Below are positions 10,514-21,647 of a DNA stretch of 64,000 bases, one piece after another (positions within the stretch are counted from its first letter, which is position 1; the number at the start of each line of letters is the position of its first letter). Position numbers and translations under genes: made by a program. The DNA lies in NCBI GenBank assembly GCA_003667245.1, contig RCNN01000495.1:248001-312000 (forward strand), read 5' to 3'. Source of the DNA: Heterostelium multicystogenum (taxonomy: Eukaryota; Evosea; Eumycetozoa; Acytosteliales; Acytosteliaceae). The notes beneath the pieces are model-generated. The model had not been told where the DNA came from, did no database searches, and saw only the letters and a program-made list of their open reading frames with translations.

Positions 10514-13302
10514 TAATATTATTATTTATAAATTATCATAATATTATTATATTTAAAGTCCTTAAATTCATTACATCTTCCAACAATGTTTGGAACTTGT
10601 GATTTTCCTGTAAATTCCCTTAACCCAAAATCCATTCACATTTCGCAATAATTCTCCTGATAATTGTTCCAGTTTCAGACTCAACCACAGCTCATTACTT
10701 TATTGAGCTCAGAGATACATTATAACAATTAGTTAACACCTAACATCACACCACTCTTAGTCCAATTGCATTGACCAATCAATCCAATCCAAACCAACCA
10801 TCAAACAGGATTCTAATTAACAAAAGCACATTAATTAATTAGCTATCTACAATCAATTAATCAATCAATTATATTATATTATATTAAAGGATTGATGATC
10901 CTAGACTTGATTGATTGATAAAGATCAATCATCTAATTAATATAAAATTAAATTACAACTACAACTACACAATCAGAGAAATTCTATCTATTTTTAAATC
11001 TTTCTTGTACTGTGTTCATTTACTTGGGGTTGTTGTGTTCATGCTCTAAGGACCTATCCACCCCTCCGATTTAATGGTTTGTTTGTTAGATTTAGCATTG
11101 CACCTAAATCTTTGTTACTGCTGTTGTTGTTGGTTCAAGTCCACTTTAATTATTTATTACTTTTTCTGAAGGTCTCAGACAGACAAACAATCTCAATTGG
11201 TGCCAGGTCGCCAATCAACCAATCAACTGATATTAGTTGACAACATCTACCAACCAACCAACAGCAAGCAGCAGCAAACAAACAAGCAATCAAACAATTA
11301 ATATAACAGTTATGACTTCCACAACGACAATCATTCAAATAGTTATAACTAAAGTTTGTTGTACTATTGGTATCATTTGATGACTAGTGTTATGGCAGCA
11401 GTAGTATTCAATTGTGATTTAGAATGTGATCTGCACTGCACCCCATCATCACAAACTAAACACACATTACTGTTGCATCACAAACAAAGAACTCAACAAC
11501 ACCTTCATCATCTGATAATAATAATAATATAATATATCTTTTTGGGTCATCATCAAGCTCAACAGAAACTGTTGATGTGCTACATTTGTTTATTTTATTT
11601 GTTTTAGCTACTCTTGCTTGATTTGTGGTTATTGATGTTTTTGTTGTTTTGTTGTCAGACTGATCGCTGATTGATTGATTGATTCGGATTGATGATTGAT
11701 TGAGGGTGGTTGTGTTGTGTTGTTTGTGTTATTTGTGTAGTGGTGTGTGTGCTGTGCTGTTCTAGTTTATTATTTGATCTCCACGCTCGTGTAAGCTGCA
11801 CTACACTTACTATATCGATATAAACATCATTTTATTCTTTGCAAACTTAACTTATTCAACCTTGTCCTCAGTATCATCAAACAATTGCAAAACTAAACAA
11901 ATAATAAACAATCATCATCATAATAATAATATTATTATTACTACTTATTTATTTATTCTTTTTATTCTCTTCTATTCATCCTATCATAACCTTTGTCCAA
12001 AAGATAATATTTTTAAAACATATCTCTCTTCTACTCTCTAAATATATACATATCATTATCAGTCATCCATCCATATAATACTACTATAGTTTCATATATT
12101 CATTCCTTAGCCAACCAACAAACAATATCAAATACAAACTTCACTATTTAATTATAAAGCAGTAAGTGTAGTGCTTCATTATCAGCAGTAGACGCCCAGT
12201 ATTGGTTAATTCATTCATTTCTTTCTTTTAAAATCCAACAACAATAACAACTACCTGTACCCATTCTAACAACAATCCACAAACCAAACCAAATCAAATC
12301 AAATCAATCAATTCAATTCAAATCACTTAAGATAGATAGATAGATAGATATCAACATTATTACATTACAGTCTTATTTATTTATTAATTTAGAACTTGTT
12401 AGATAGTTTGTTAGTTTAATAACAAAAACAGTGGAACCAAAGCAAAGAAGAAATTATAATAATTTAAAAGATACGATTGTAAATACTCAAAAGTAGAATC
12501 CGAAATCCACATTCATATCTATTACTTGCACATCACAGTCAGTTACTTGTTACTGTTATTGCTTGATAGATTTGAATTTAATCAATCAATCAATCAGTCA
12601 ACTATTCGTCCAAGATGATTCAATGAAATCATTCGATCAAGGGTTTGTTTGTTTTGTATGATTATTTTTGCAGCACCACACAGCCCAATTAATTAAAATT
12701 ATATCTGCCTGTTTATCTATCTTAAGAAAAAAAAACAAAAAGCAAAAACCAGTGGAACTCACAATTTCTTGATGATGTTGTTTATTATTGTAGTGGGTTG
12801 GTGTTGTTCTGCTGCCGTTGTTTGTGGTGAGGAGTAGGACAACCACCAACACAAAACACCATCAACATCATCATCATTGTACTTTCATCTCACTGTGTGT
12901 TGCCGACAAACCAAACAAACAACAACTTTTGCAAGCAAAACTTGTGTCCAAAAAGTGTTGTTGCTATTATTGTTGTTTTTTTTGTGCTACTTTTGAAACC
13001 TTTTTTTTTCAAAAATTTTCCATCTTTTTTTTTGCTTGACTGTTCCTCTGTCAGTCATACAAATCTACCATCAAAAAATATACTCAACCTTTTTTTTTTG
13101 TTTTTTTTTTTTTTTGAAAAATAAAAATTTGAAAAAAACTAATTCCAATCTAAACTTATCATTAACACAAACTTTTGTCATTTTAACTGTAGTATAGATA
13201 ATTAAAAGTTGTATCATATTCAAACAAAATCAGACCCATTCACAGTCAGCAAAACTCAACAACAGGAAGACAAGTCAGTCAAACTCGAATTACTTCTCGA
13301 TC

Positions 13303-13329
13303 TTACATACATACATACATACATACATA
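13303..13329. repeat. (CATA)n microsatellite in the rasC leader
   Basis: About six tandem CATA units lie roughly 50 bases ahead of the rasC ATG, probably within its 5' untranslated region. Confidence 0.85.
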
Positions 13330-13377
13330 TAAAGATACATACAGTGTTTTAGATAAAGTTATATATAATACAGAAAG

Positions 13378-14045
13378 ATGTCAAAATTATTGAAATTAGT
13401 TATTGTTGGTGATGGTGGTGTCGGTAAATCAGCTTTGACCATTCAGTTGACACAGAATCAATTCATTGCAGAATATGACCCAACTATAGGTATGTTGTTA
13501 TTGTTGCTCTAGGTGGAATTGATTACAGCAGAGAATCTGGAGAGACTAATAGATTCATTCGATTTTGCTGGATTATAAAATAAACAGAGAATTCATATCG
13601 TAAACAAGTTATTATCGATGAAGAAGTATATATGTTGGATATTTTGGATACTGCTGGTCAAGAGGAATATTCAGCAATGAGAGATCAATATATTCGTTCT
13701 GGACGTGGATTCCTCATCGTATATAGTATAGGTTCAAGACCATCTTTCGAAGCCGTCACATCTTTCAGAGATCAAATCTTGCGTGTTAAGGATCTCTCAA
13801 CATACCCAATGGTTATCGTTGGAAACAAAGTTGACTTGCCAGAGAAGGAGCGTAAGGTATCGAACCTCGAAGGTAAAGAACTTTCAAAGAGCTTTGGTGC
13901 TCCATTTTTAGAGAGCAGTGCCAAGTCTCGTGTCAATGTAGAAGAGGCTTTCTTTACTTTAGTACGTGAAATCAAGAAGTGGTCTACCAACCCAGAGAAT
14001 GAAGAGGCTGCACCACCCAAAAAGAAATCATGTATCATTCTTTAA
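13378..14045 (+). CDS. rasC: small GTPase RasC
   Basis: Ras-family switch GTPase at the plasma membrane. In Dictyostelium, RasC acts upstream of TORC2/PKB and adenylyl cyclase in chemotaxis. Visible motifs: P-loop GDGGVGKS (residues about 10-17), effector loop YDPTIENSY, switch II DTAGQE, NKVD, ESSAKS and the C-terminal CaaX box CIIL. The terminal Leu favours geranylgeranylation. One intron (13490-13587, GTATGT...CAG) splits codon 37, the Glu of the effector loop. Length is 189 residues, equal to D. discoideum RasC as I remember it, with near-identical sequence. The assignment to RasC over RasG/D/S rests on the [16 protein letters not shown] region and the CIIL tail. The frame is intact. Confidence 0.95.
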
Positions 14046-14690
14046 ATTATCATTGTTCAAAGAAAAACAATAACAACAAACAACCAACCCTATAACAATA
14101 ATGACCTATATACATATATACATAGCATACTATATATTTCATTTATATATATTTTAAGCAAAGGATTATTGTTATAACAAGATTACTTACTTTTAAAAAA
14201 GAAAAAAATATAAAAAAAAATATAAAAAAACAAAAACAAAACTAAAATTAGGGTAAACAAATAGGTAGCAAGTTGTATAAATAATAATAATAATCATAAT
14301 CATAATCATAACAATAGGTCATACAATAACAGCCAACATCACCAACAACAACAACAACAACAAATACAGCATCAACACCTACAAACAAATAACAATAATA
14401 ATGTAACATGTTCTAAATTAGTCAAATTCCAAGTTGGAATCAAACCAACCTCATCCATTCTTTCAGTCATCATTCAATTCACCTTTGTATACCGGTATAA
14501 CGCTAAACTCTTTGTTTTCATAACGAATAAAATTTCATTTTAAAATAATAATAATAATAACATATGCTAAGTTATTTATTTGAGTTATACTTTATATATT
14601 TACATTGATTGGTTTTATTATTGTTGATCAAGAATCGTCGCTCTTAATTCCTGAACTATATATGTAGATATTGAATCATTTTTACTTTTG
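14046..14690. other. convergent 3' region between rasC and the membrane protein
   Basis: AT-rich, with poly-A tracts, CAACAA and AATAAT runs. It contains candidate polyadenylation signals (AATAAA near 14527 on plus). No gene seen. Confidence 0.6.
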
Positions 14691-15221
14691 TTATTTCTTT
14701 TCTTGTTCTTTTGCGTCTTTTACCTTGGCATTGAAATCGTCTATGAGTTCTCTAACTTCATGTACATTGTTATATAGGGGGAAGAAGGCATGGTATGCCA
14801 TTGATGTGAATGAGAGTGTACCTAGCACCAAGGGGAACAGCTTTCTTTGGGAAAGTGCGTTTGCTGTTGTTGATGCTGCCAATGCTGCAGATAAACCACC
14901 TGCGATCAGAGTACCTTGGTCCGTATAGTTATTATCAATCAATGCACTGAATAAATAGGGTGAATTAGCATCATCATCATCAATCTGTCAGTATGATCAT
15001 TTACTATGTTAATGCTATGTTATTTACCCTGATACTAAAAACAATGCAGACGATACCAATGATATTCTGGTCATAAGTGGTTTGTTCCTGCTGTAGAAAT
15101 ATGCTGATGTACCTAAGAAGAGTGAGCTCATACAATAGGTAGGCTTTGACGTGATAGCATATGTACTTTTACTATTATTATTATTAGTTCTGTTGTTGAT
15201 ATTATTATTATTATTATTCAT
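14691..15221 (-). CDS. small multi-pass membrane protein, TMEM14/UPF0136-like
   Basis: Two exons joined across a GTAAAT...CAG intron (14947-15027) encode 149 residues. After an Asn-rich N-terminus come about four hydrophobic helices (around CMSSLFLGTSAYFYS, ISLVSSALFLVSG, GTLIAGGLSAALAAS, LFPLVLGTLSFTSMAYHAF) and a charged C-terminal helix ending KEQEKK. Spacing and Gly/Ala-rich helices resemble the TMEM14 (UPF0136) family of mitochondrial or ER membrane proteins, but the match is by eye and weak. The first ATG of the Asn-rich segment is used as start. Divergently arranged with the next gene. Confidence 0.6.
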
Positions 15222-15356
15222 TTTGAGTTAATTAAAAATAATCAGATCAGATGATCATTTAATTTGGCCCTGAGAGACCCTCTGACTATTGCCTTCGTCC
15301 AAATTAATCAATCGAATTTACTAAAAATCATTTTAAACTTTGATTTGATCAATGAA

Positions 15357-16265
15357 ATGTTGACGATTGCTAAAAGGTATATATCTATAGATAGATTAAG
15401 TACTCGATATATAGATAGATGTAACATTGTAAATTATAAACGTTCCCTATGTTACAGTAGTAATAGGAATAGGAATATATTTTGAAGAAGATGATGACGA
15501 CGACGATGAAGAGAAGCAGAATAGTAGCAGCAACAGTAGCAACAAAAGCGATGTGAGTAACACTAAAAGTAACAATAACAATAATAATAATAATAATAGT
15601 AGTAGTAGTAGTACTGTAGTAAAAAATGTTAGGAATATATTTGAGGAAGATGATGAAGATGAAGATCTATTTAGTAAAAGAAGATCTACAAGCGATTTAG
15701 CTGGTATAAATGGCGGAAACAATGATAAATATGTATTGACCAGAAGTGGCCGTCTAAGGAAACCACACAAGACTATAACTAAGCCAGTTTTTACAAAAGA
15801 AGATATCGATTTTATGTAGGTTATATATATAGTTATGCCAGATTGGCATCGCTAACCAATGCTAATTGAATCTATTCATGGATATGATTAAGATATGAAA
15901 ATGACATTCCAAACAAGCCAGTTGTCTATAGGAATATAATGGAGGAACCTGATGAAGATCAAGATGAACAGGCCATTTCCAGCCAGAGTACTCTGGATTT
16001 GAATGAAAAGAATTTTGAAGATCTCGCTGGAATGAAGTTTGAACAGCTTGTTAAAATGATATTCAAGAACAAGAGGACTGGGCAGCTGGATATAGACGAA
16101 GAAGATATACTGGAGTTGGAAAGAATGTTGTCAAATAACTTTAGTTTTAATAGTACATTAGTATCAAATCCAACATCACCGCCGCCAACAACAACACCGA
16201 CACCATCTGATGATCACCAAAAAAACAACAACCGAAAAAAGGACACTGATAATACTAAAGTATAG
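15357..16265 (+). CDS. acidic low-complexity protein of unknown function
   Basis: Three exons, introns 15377-15457 (GTATAT...CAG) and 15816-15892 (GTAGGT...AAG). The protein is about 250 residues with two copies of an RNIFEEDD-type acidic motif separated by Asn and Ser runs. A basic patch follows (LTRSGRLRKPHKTITKP), then a helical segment (LDLNEKNFEDLAGMKFEQL) and a Pro/Thr-rich tail. An extra T at TTTT near 15481 puts exon 2 out of frame; coding length leaves remainder 1, in agreement. The acidic and basic patches suggest a nuclear protein. I do not recognise a family. Confidence 0.55.
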
Positions 16266-16317
16266 ATATAGATATTTTAATGTATATATTGTTATTATTG
16301 TTATCATTGGTAGTTGA

Positions 16318-18728
16318 TTAGAATTTATTATTATATTTATTGCAACATCCTAGTTTTAAATCTTGATAGTCGGTAGGCTCATGGAGCAGATTATGCTGGT
16401 CAACGTTTACATTGTTAACAGAGTAATCACGGACTTCGTATGCATTGAATGTCAAATACATTAATAGATCCCGTTCATTTCCAACTAGTTTTGCAAACAT
16501 TGTACTTTCTAGCTCCTTTTGTGTCAACTCTTTTCTCCAGAATGTAAAGTCATCTATTTTACCATTGAATTTGCCTATAATAATAGTAGGATAGAATTAA
16601 TATCGCAGCTATATTGTAATTAGACCATGTTGGTGTTGGCAATAATACTTACCATGGCATCCAATTGATAGCTCCTTGAAATCATGAATTACAGGATTAT
16701 AAAAGGAATTTACCTCAATATCTATCAATCCATTCACATATATCTTTAGATTATTATGAGAATAGGTAAATCCAATATGTTTCCTATTTCATGAAAATGA
16801 TCTCTGTTAGTTACCATATTGTAAAGTGTAATATAATTTGGTGAATGTTACTTACCATTCGTTGTATTCTATGGGAACTTCACCTACAGTGCATTCCTCA
16901 AGGTTGCAGACAGCCACATAAGTTCTTGCCCAGATAGTCTTGAACTTTACTTGGAGATTATTTGAAATATCAAATACACTTTTTGTTGATATTAGTATAA
17001 TTGGTATTCGATGGATACTGTCTAAACAAAGCATTTAATATAAAGACACTTACATATCATCCAATTTCTTTGTAATGTATACCCAACCAGTCATAGAAAT
17101 AGAATCGATATCAGCAAAAGCATGTTTTGTTTCAAGTCTAGGTATCAACCTTAAGCATGAGTTCTCATGTAATACCAGTGATCGTTTCTCGTATTTAACA
17201 ATATCTGGCTCACCATAGTGAACTCTAAACGAATCACCCAGGCTCTTCTTTTTCTACAGTTCATTATGATATCAAAGTAAGTTGTATGAATTCATCATTG
17301 TAAGTTAAGATAGAGTTACCATTTTTTTGAGGGAATGTATAAATTTACATGTTCTACAATCAGCCGAGTAGAATACACAGTCCTCATAGTTCTGAATCAT
17401 TTCTATTGGATATGGTTCATTCTTCCATGCCAAATACTCATTGTAAGCAGTTTTCGTTCTTTGCAAGATATTTCAAATGATTGGCAAGATCCTCAGGTGA
17501 CTTGAACTTATCGGTTCTAATAATACTATATCTAGGAACATACTCGTCAATGTTAGGTGCACCCATATAAATTGGCACTGCTCCACTCCTATAATTGTAA
17601 AGAACTTCATTAGTCCACATCATCTTAAATCAAATACATCCCAAATAACTTACAATAGTACAGTATAGACTTTCTCTGTAACATAGTCAGTGAGGTTATT
17701 ATTTTCAAACGCCAGTCCAAAGAGATATCCACCAGTGATTCTAGATTTGATATTCATGGATTTACCAAGGTCATCAAATACTCCACCTTCATTATCTTCT
17801 TTGTCCAGATCTTTGTTATGTAAACAAGATCCGTAAGCATCAACTGGAATATGTTTTTGTAGCTCCTAAATGTTTTGTAGTTAAGTATTTAGTGTTGATA
17901 GATTTTTAGAATACCGCTACTTACCTGAATATAAGCTGTACGATAGATGGCACCTCCTCCATTACAGTTGGTTGCAAAGAAGACAGCGTGTTTGATCTTT
18001 TTGTTGAAAGGCTTCACTGGAGCATCTTTAAAATTATCAATGGAGCCATTGGTTAATACACCCCAGCTACAAGTACTAGTAATGACTACATTGGATTCGG
18101 AGGACAGTGACACATTAAAATCGATAAAATTCATATATTGAGACTCAGTTTGGATGGGGAAGTAGACAGCATGCTCAAAAGAGAACGATAAATATATTTG
18201 ATCTGGTTCTTTCATTGGGAATTTTGGGGGTTTTGATAAATAATCGTATCCCCATCCACCAAATGGTTGAGCTTCAAATAGAACTCCATCTACAAAAGGA
18301 TGGGTATTTTTATCCTCTTTTTGAATAATAATAGAATTAGTCTTGAACGTCATAATGATGGCTTATGATCGATTATTCATTTTTAACTTACCAAGTACAG
18401 TACACTTGACAGGACACTTTGGTTTCTCTCTTGTTTCACCATTGTAGTTTGGTATCTCTAGTTTTTCTTTACCAAAACTTGACCAACCATTTCCCAACCA
18501 CATGAGGATCTTTATTTCATCTTCCTCATATCTAAAATCCTCGTCAGGTGTCAAAACTAATCCAGGAATTGGTTTTCCTGCTCTAGCTTGGACAAAAGTC
18601 AAACAACTTGATATTTCATTGGTCGACAATATACATATTAAAAGAAATATTTTAAATAATATTAATTTAAATATTATTGGTTCTATTTTAATTTTACTTT
18701 CATCTTTCTCTATAAATTTATATTTCAT
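16318..18728 (-). CDS. GT10 fucosyltransferase-like enzyme with C-terminal LamG domain
   Basis: Eight exons (introns 18317-18391, 17866-17924, 17589-17653, 17254-17319, 16979-17053, 16784-16855, 16575-16652). The N-terminal hydrophobic segment (IIFKLILFKIFLLICILS) fits a signal anchor or signal peptide for the secretory pathway. The catalytic part has the GT10 signature FGLAFENNNLTDYVTEKVY followed by LSGAVPIYMGAPNIDEYVP, expected to transfer fucose from GDP-fucose in the Golgi. After about residue 420 comes a concanavalin-like/LamG jellyroll (MTGWVYI, WKHIGFTYSHNNLKIYVNG, GKFNGKIDDFTFW), likely a glycan-binding module. One extra A in AAAA near 17455 breaks the frame; exon lengths leave remainder 1. 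About 640 residues. Acceptor sugar and linkage cannot be told from sequence. Confidence 0.82.
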
Positions 18729-19562
18729 TGAGTTTACAAGTAATAATAAATAAAAGTAAATTTTCGAAATTTGATTGATGATTTACTACTACTATTATTT
18801 CTTTGATTAATAGATATATAAATTGAAACAATAATTATTAACTAACTAAAATTGAATAAAGTCAACTCTATTGGAGCCAAGTTATATTACCACTTTGATT
18901 TTTAACACCACCCTTCATTTACATTTAATCAAATCAACACATATAAAAACAATGATCACTGCCCTACATTGACATGTTGTTTAAGTTAGAACACGTGTTG
19001 TAGATACATTGACATTTTTAGGATGATAATTAAAGAGTATTCGACTCTCAGTTGACACTGATTGTGTAGTCACTCACATCAAAGCAAATATGTAAATTGA
19101 AAATTTCAACAGTAAGTGGAGTATCAGTTCTACAAGAGAGAAACTCTTAATAATAAGCTTAATAAGCTAACAACATTCAATTCTATTGATCTAGAAGTGT
19201 ATATTTTTAATGAGAGTCTTAATAGCTTACTATAAAACAAAGACTAATCCATAGATCAGAACAATTCATATACTATAATGATAGAGCCAATTCTTTGTCA
19301 CAAGATGAGCTAATGATTGTACAAAATATTCTGTCATTTGTAGGAATGAGATTTAATAAACTACATGAATGCTATGGGATGATAATTTCCATTTGTTATC
19401 CTCAATTGCGTGGTTTGGTTGTAAAGATTTTTACTTATTTCCGCCCTATTGAATTCCTCTTTTTGATGAGGGATGTAATATCTTCCTAGCATTAATAAAA
19501 GGCAAGAAATGTAGATCTAATTTACACTCAAACAAATAAAGGAAGGTTGATCAACCAAAGAT
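18729..19562. other. divergent intergenic region
   Basis: AT-rich spacer holding the promoter of the glycosyltransferase (minus) and of the thioredoxin-like gene (plus). An open frame at 19295-19489 lacks an in-frame ATG at its start and looks spurious. Confidence 0.5.
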
Positions 19563-20015
19563 ATGCCAAAGTGGTTTGTTAGTACAAAAGAAGAATGGCA
19601 AAAGGTCCATAAGAGAAGCATGAGGACTGATAAGAGACCGGTATGTATCAAAACTGTGGTTTAATCATTGCCTCCAGCATTCAATTTATTAATAGAATTC
19701 ATATTTTTATTATATATCTAAAGATTGCTGATATTCTCTTGTGAAATGGATGATTATTATAGCATGAATGTAAGAGCATATGTGAAGAAAATTAGTCCAA
19801 ATTACGACTTCCTCTATGTCTTTGTAGATCATTGTAATGCATATGACATCATGGAAGTAGCAAATGAAACTGCATGCATTGAAGGCGGTTTATATATCTC
19901 CACATACCAAAAAGGTAAATGGGGACCCACTCTTAGGGCTGGTTTCGAAGGTTTCGATCGAGATAGCATCAAAAAATTCTTTGCAAGCGGAGGTCAGGAA
20001 GTTGACCAAGAATAA
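19563..20015 (+). CDS. thioredoxin-fold protein lacking the CxxC motif
   Basis: Exon 1 (19563-19640) begins MPKWFVSTKEEWQKVHKR and ends at GTATGT; exon 2 starts after ...CTAAAG at 19724. Exon 2 reads LLIFSCEMDDYYS, then a region like the thioredoxin beta-alpha-beta core (VFVDHCNAYDIMEVANETACIEG, YISTYQKGKW), ending in a charged helix. The position of the usual WCGPC is SCEMD, so it cannot do dithiol exchange in the normal way. The exons join with a shift of one base (remainder 1), so either a base is extra or the donor differs. About 122 residues. The thioredoxin assignment is by fold pattern, not strong identity. Confidence 0.5.
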
Positions 20016-20079
20016 GGTAGCTTTTAATAAAGCATACTTTAGCTCATGTAAACATTTACATTGTATCTATATTATTCTT

Positions 20080-21490
20080 CCATTCATAATCCAGTAAAAC
20101 ATACTGATATTAGAACACTTATCAATGGAATTTATTGTTTGATGACTCGAGTGGTGTAGTTATGCCAAGTTCGCCAAAAGGACTAGATTCTCTTTTTTCG
20201 GATCAGGTAGATAGGAGGACTTAATATCTTGTTTTGGCTGTTTGTATTACTTTCATTGATAAACGATACTGTAAGATTGTTGAGTAGCGTCAATTTGGTA
20301 GTGGGTGATTGTTGTCTATAACACATGAATCTGATATCTTTAAGTACGTTACTTGCTTCCAAGAAGAGAATTCTCACATTGAGCCTTTGTGTATCGACAT
20401 AGCTTCAAAGGTTTTAATGGTAGTGTTTCTTTTTATGAATTCTTCTAATGTTCGACTGCTAAGCTTATTAATGGAATGGTCAACCATAAATTGGTCCGCT
20501 AAATCTATATCCGTTGGACTATCAACTTTGAATGATGTGGTCAAGCGAGTGAGTGATGTTGATTTAAGTAGATGATCGAGATCCATCAATGTGAATTCTC
20601 TTGATGGAATAGATAGTCGCTTGAGATTCACAAGCTGATCGAGTGATTGAACTAGCACTGAATCCAATACATAATTGTCTTTGATCTTGATGGTTTCCAG
20701 TTGGTGACCGATCAAGCTGAAACACATACATCGAGATGTCAATATAATCCAAACTCAAGTCCACATTTTGTTCTTTATCAAAATATCTATTTTTGTTGGA
20801 GATTGAGAGATTTCGGAGATTCGCCAGTCCAGCAAGCATTGGTTGTAATGTATCAGGGTGATAGCTGTTGTCGGCTTCAATCATTCGATGATAGACATGA
20901 TTCAACTTGAGAGTCTCGATATTTGGGAACATTTTTGATAGCTCTAATCGTAGATGGTCATTATCAACAAATGACCTCCATTCATGAACATGGTAATGAC
21001 TCAATTCAAGTGATCGAGTGTTTGTGAAACAATTGGTCTTGAAATTTCCTTTTGTACAGATAGGAATATAACGGTTGAATTCCAAAGATAGTGAAAGTGA
21101 TCGGAGTGTTTGAAAGGATTGTTCATCTTTGACGGGCAACCTGATAGAAAAAGTTTTATTGAATTGTTATCAGAAAAAGAGCAAAGACATCAACAGGAAT
21201 TCAATATATTACCTCTATCCTTGATATCACACTATTGGTTAGTGAATATAGTATCGAAATCAACTCTTAAAATCTCAACTTCCGAACACAATTGTAAATT
21301 CTTTTATAACATATAAAAGGTTTTCTATGGCTAGAACAACAATTTTTGAGGGATAGCGATACAAGTTCCTATTTAGTTAAATAATAATAATAATAGTAAT
21401 AATGATAAATTAATTAATATAAAATTTGATATTAGTAAGTATACATTGAGATATAAACAAACCTATTATATTAAAGGTAAAAGAATAAAA
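20080..21490 (-). pseudogene. scrambled, truncated copy of the F-box/LRR-like gene at 25.6-27.2 kb
   Basis: From 20170 to 21139 the minus strand is nearly identical to 25600-26580. It has small deletions (about 13 bases near 20360 and 11-12 near 20715) and 1-base indels near 20245 and 20405. At 21140-21310 the segment that should be N-terminal (ELLSEKEQRHQQEFNILPL) appears on the plus strand. A 40-base minus-strand piece follows (21313-21352), then a plus-strand piece (21353-21480) matching the Asn-rich region. Homology also covers downstream flank 20080-20168 (compare 25345-25450), after which about 150 bases including the stop region are missing. This is a recent duplicate broken by inversion and deletion, not a working gene. 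Confidence 0.8.
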
Positions 21491-21647
21491 ATATTAAGAT
21501 AAACAAAAACTATGACTGATTTGGATTCAAGCATCAAATATTTCGGAATCATATTTATAAATGATTAATTAAAATTAAATAGAAAATAAAACATTATCCA
21601 CAAATCTGCAAGAACAAATATACATGTCCAAAAAGAGGTTTGCTGAT

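Larger units (their letters stand above)
9392..13377. other. 4-kb non-coding region upstream of rasC
   Basis: No convincing ORF on either strand; short frames such as 9997-10203 and 12818-13039 are low-complexity by-products. The region is made of CAAT/AATT/CAAC-rich DNA, ATT and GATA runs, GT-rich patches (near 11700-11760) and poly-T tracts (12970-13120) close to the rasC start. Two long perfect palindromes lie at 9785-9808 and 10486-10513. It probably holds the rasC promoter and 5' untranslated exons, and may hide a non-coding RNA, but I found no recognisable tRNA or snRNA. Confidence 0.55.

Noticed and set aside
12637..13124. Several frames with His/Thr/Phe runs just ahead of rasC
   Set aside because: They arise from CAACAA and poly-T repeats in the probable 5' untranslated region.
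15447..15770. 107-codon Leu/Ser-rich minus-strand frame
   Set aside because: Antisense of the Asn/Ser/Asp repeats of the acidic gene at 15.4-16.3 kb.
17018..17053. A 36-nt intron in the GT10-LamG gene
   Set aside because: Too short. A later acceptor at 16979 gives a 75-nt intron in the right phase and a better LamG start.
19295..19489. 64-codon frame upstream of the thioredoxin-like gene
   Set aside because: Opens at TTG with no in-frame ATG at the start; no homology. Left as spurious.
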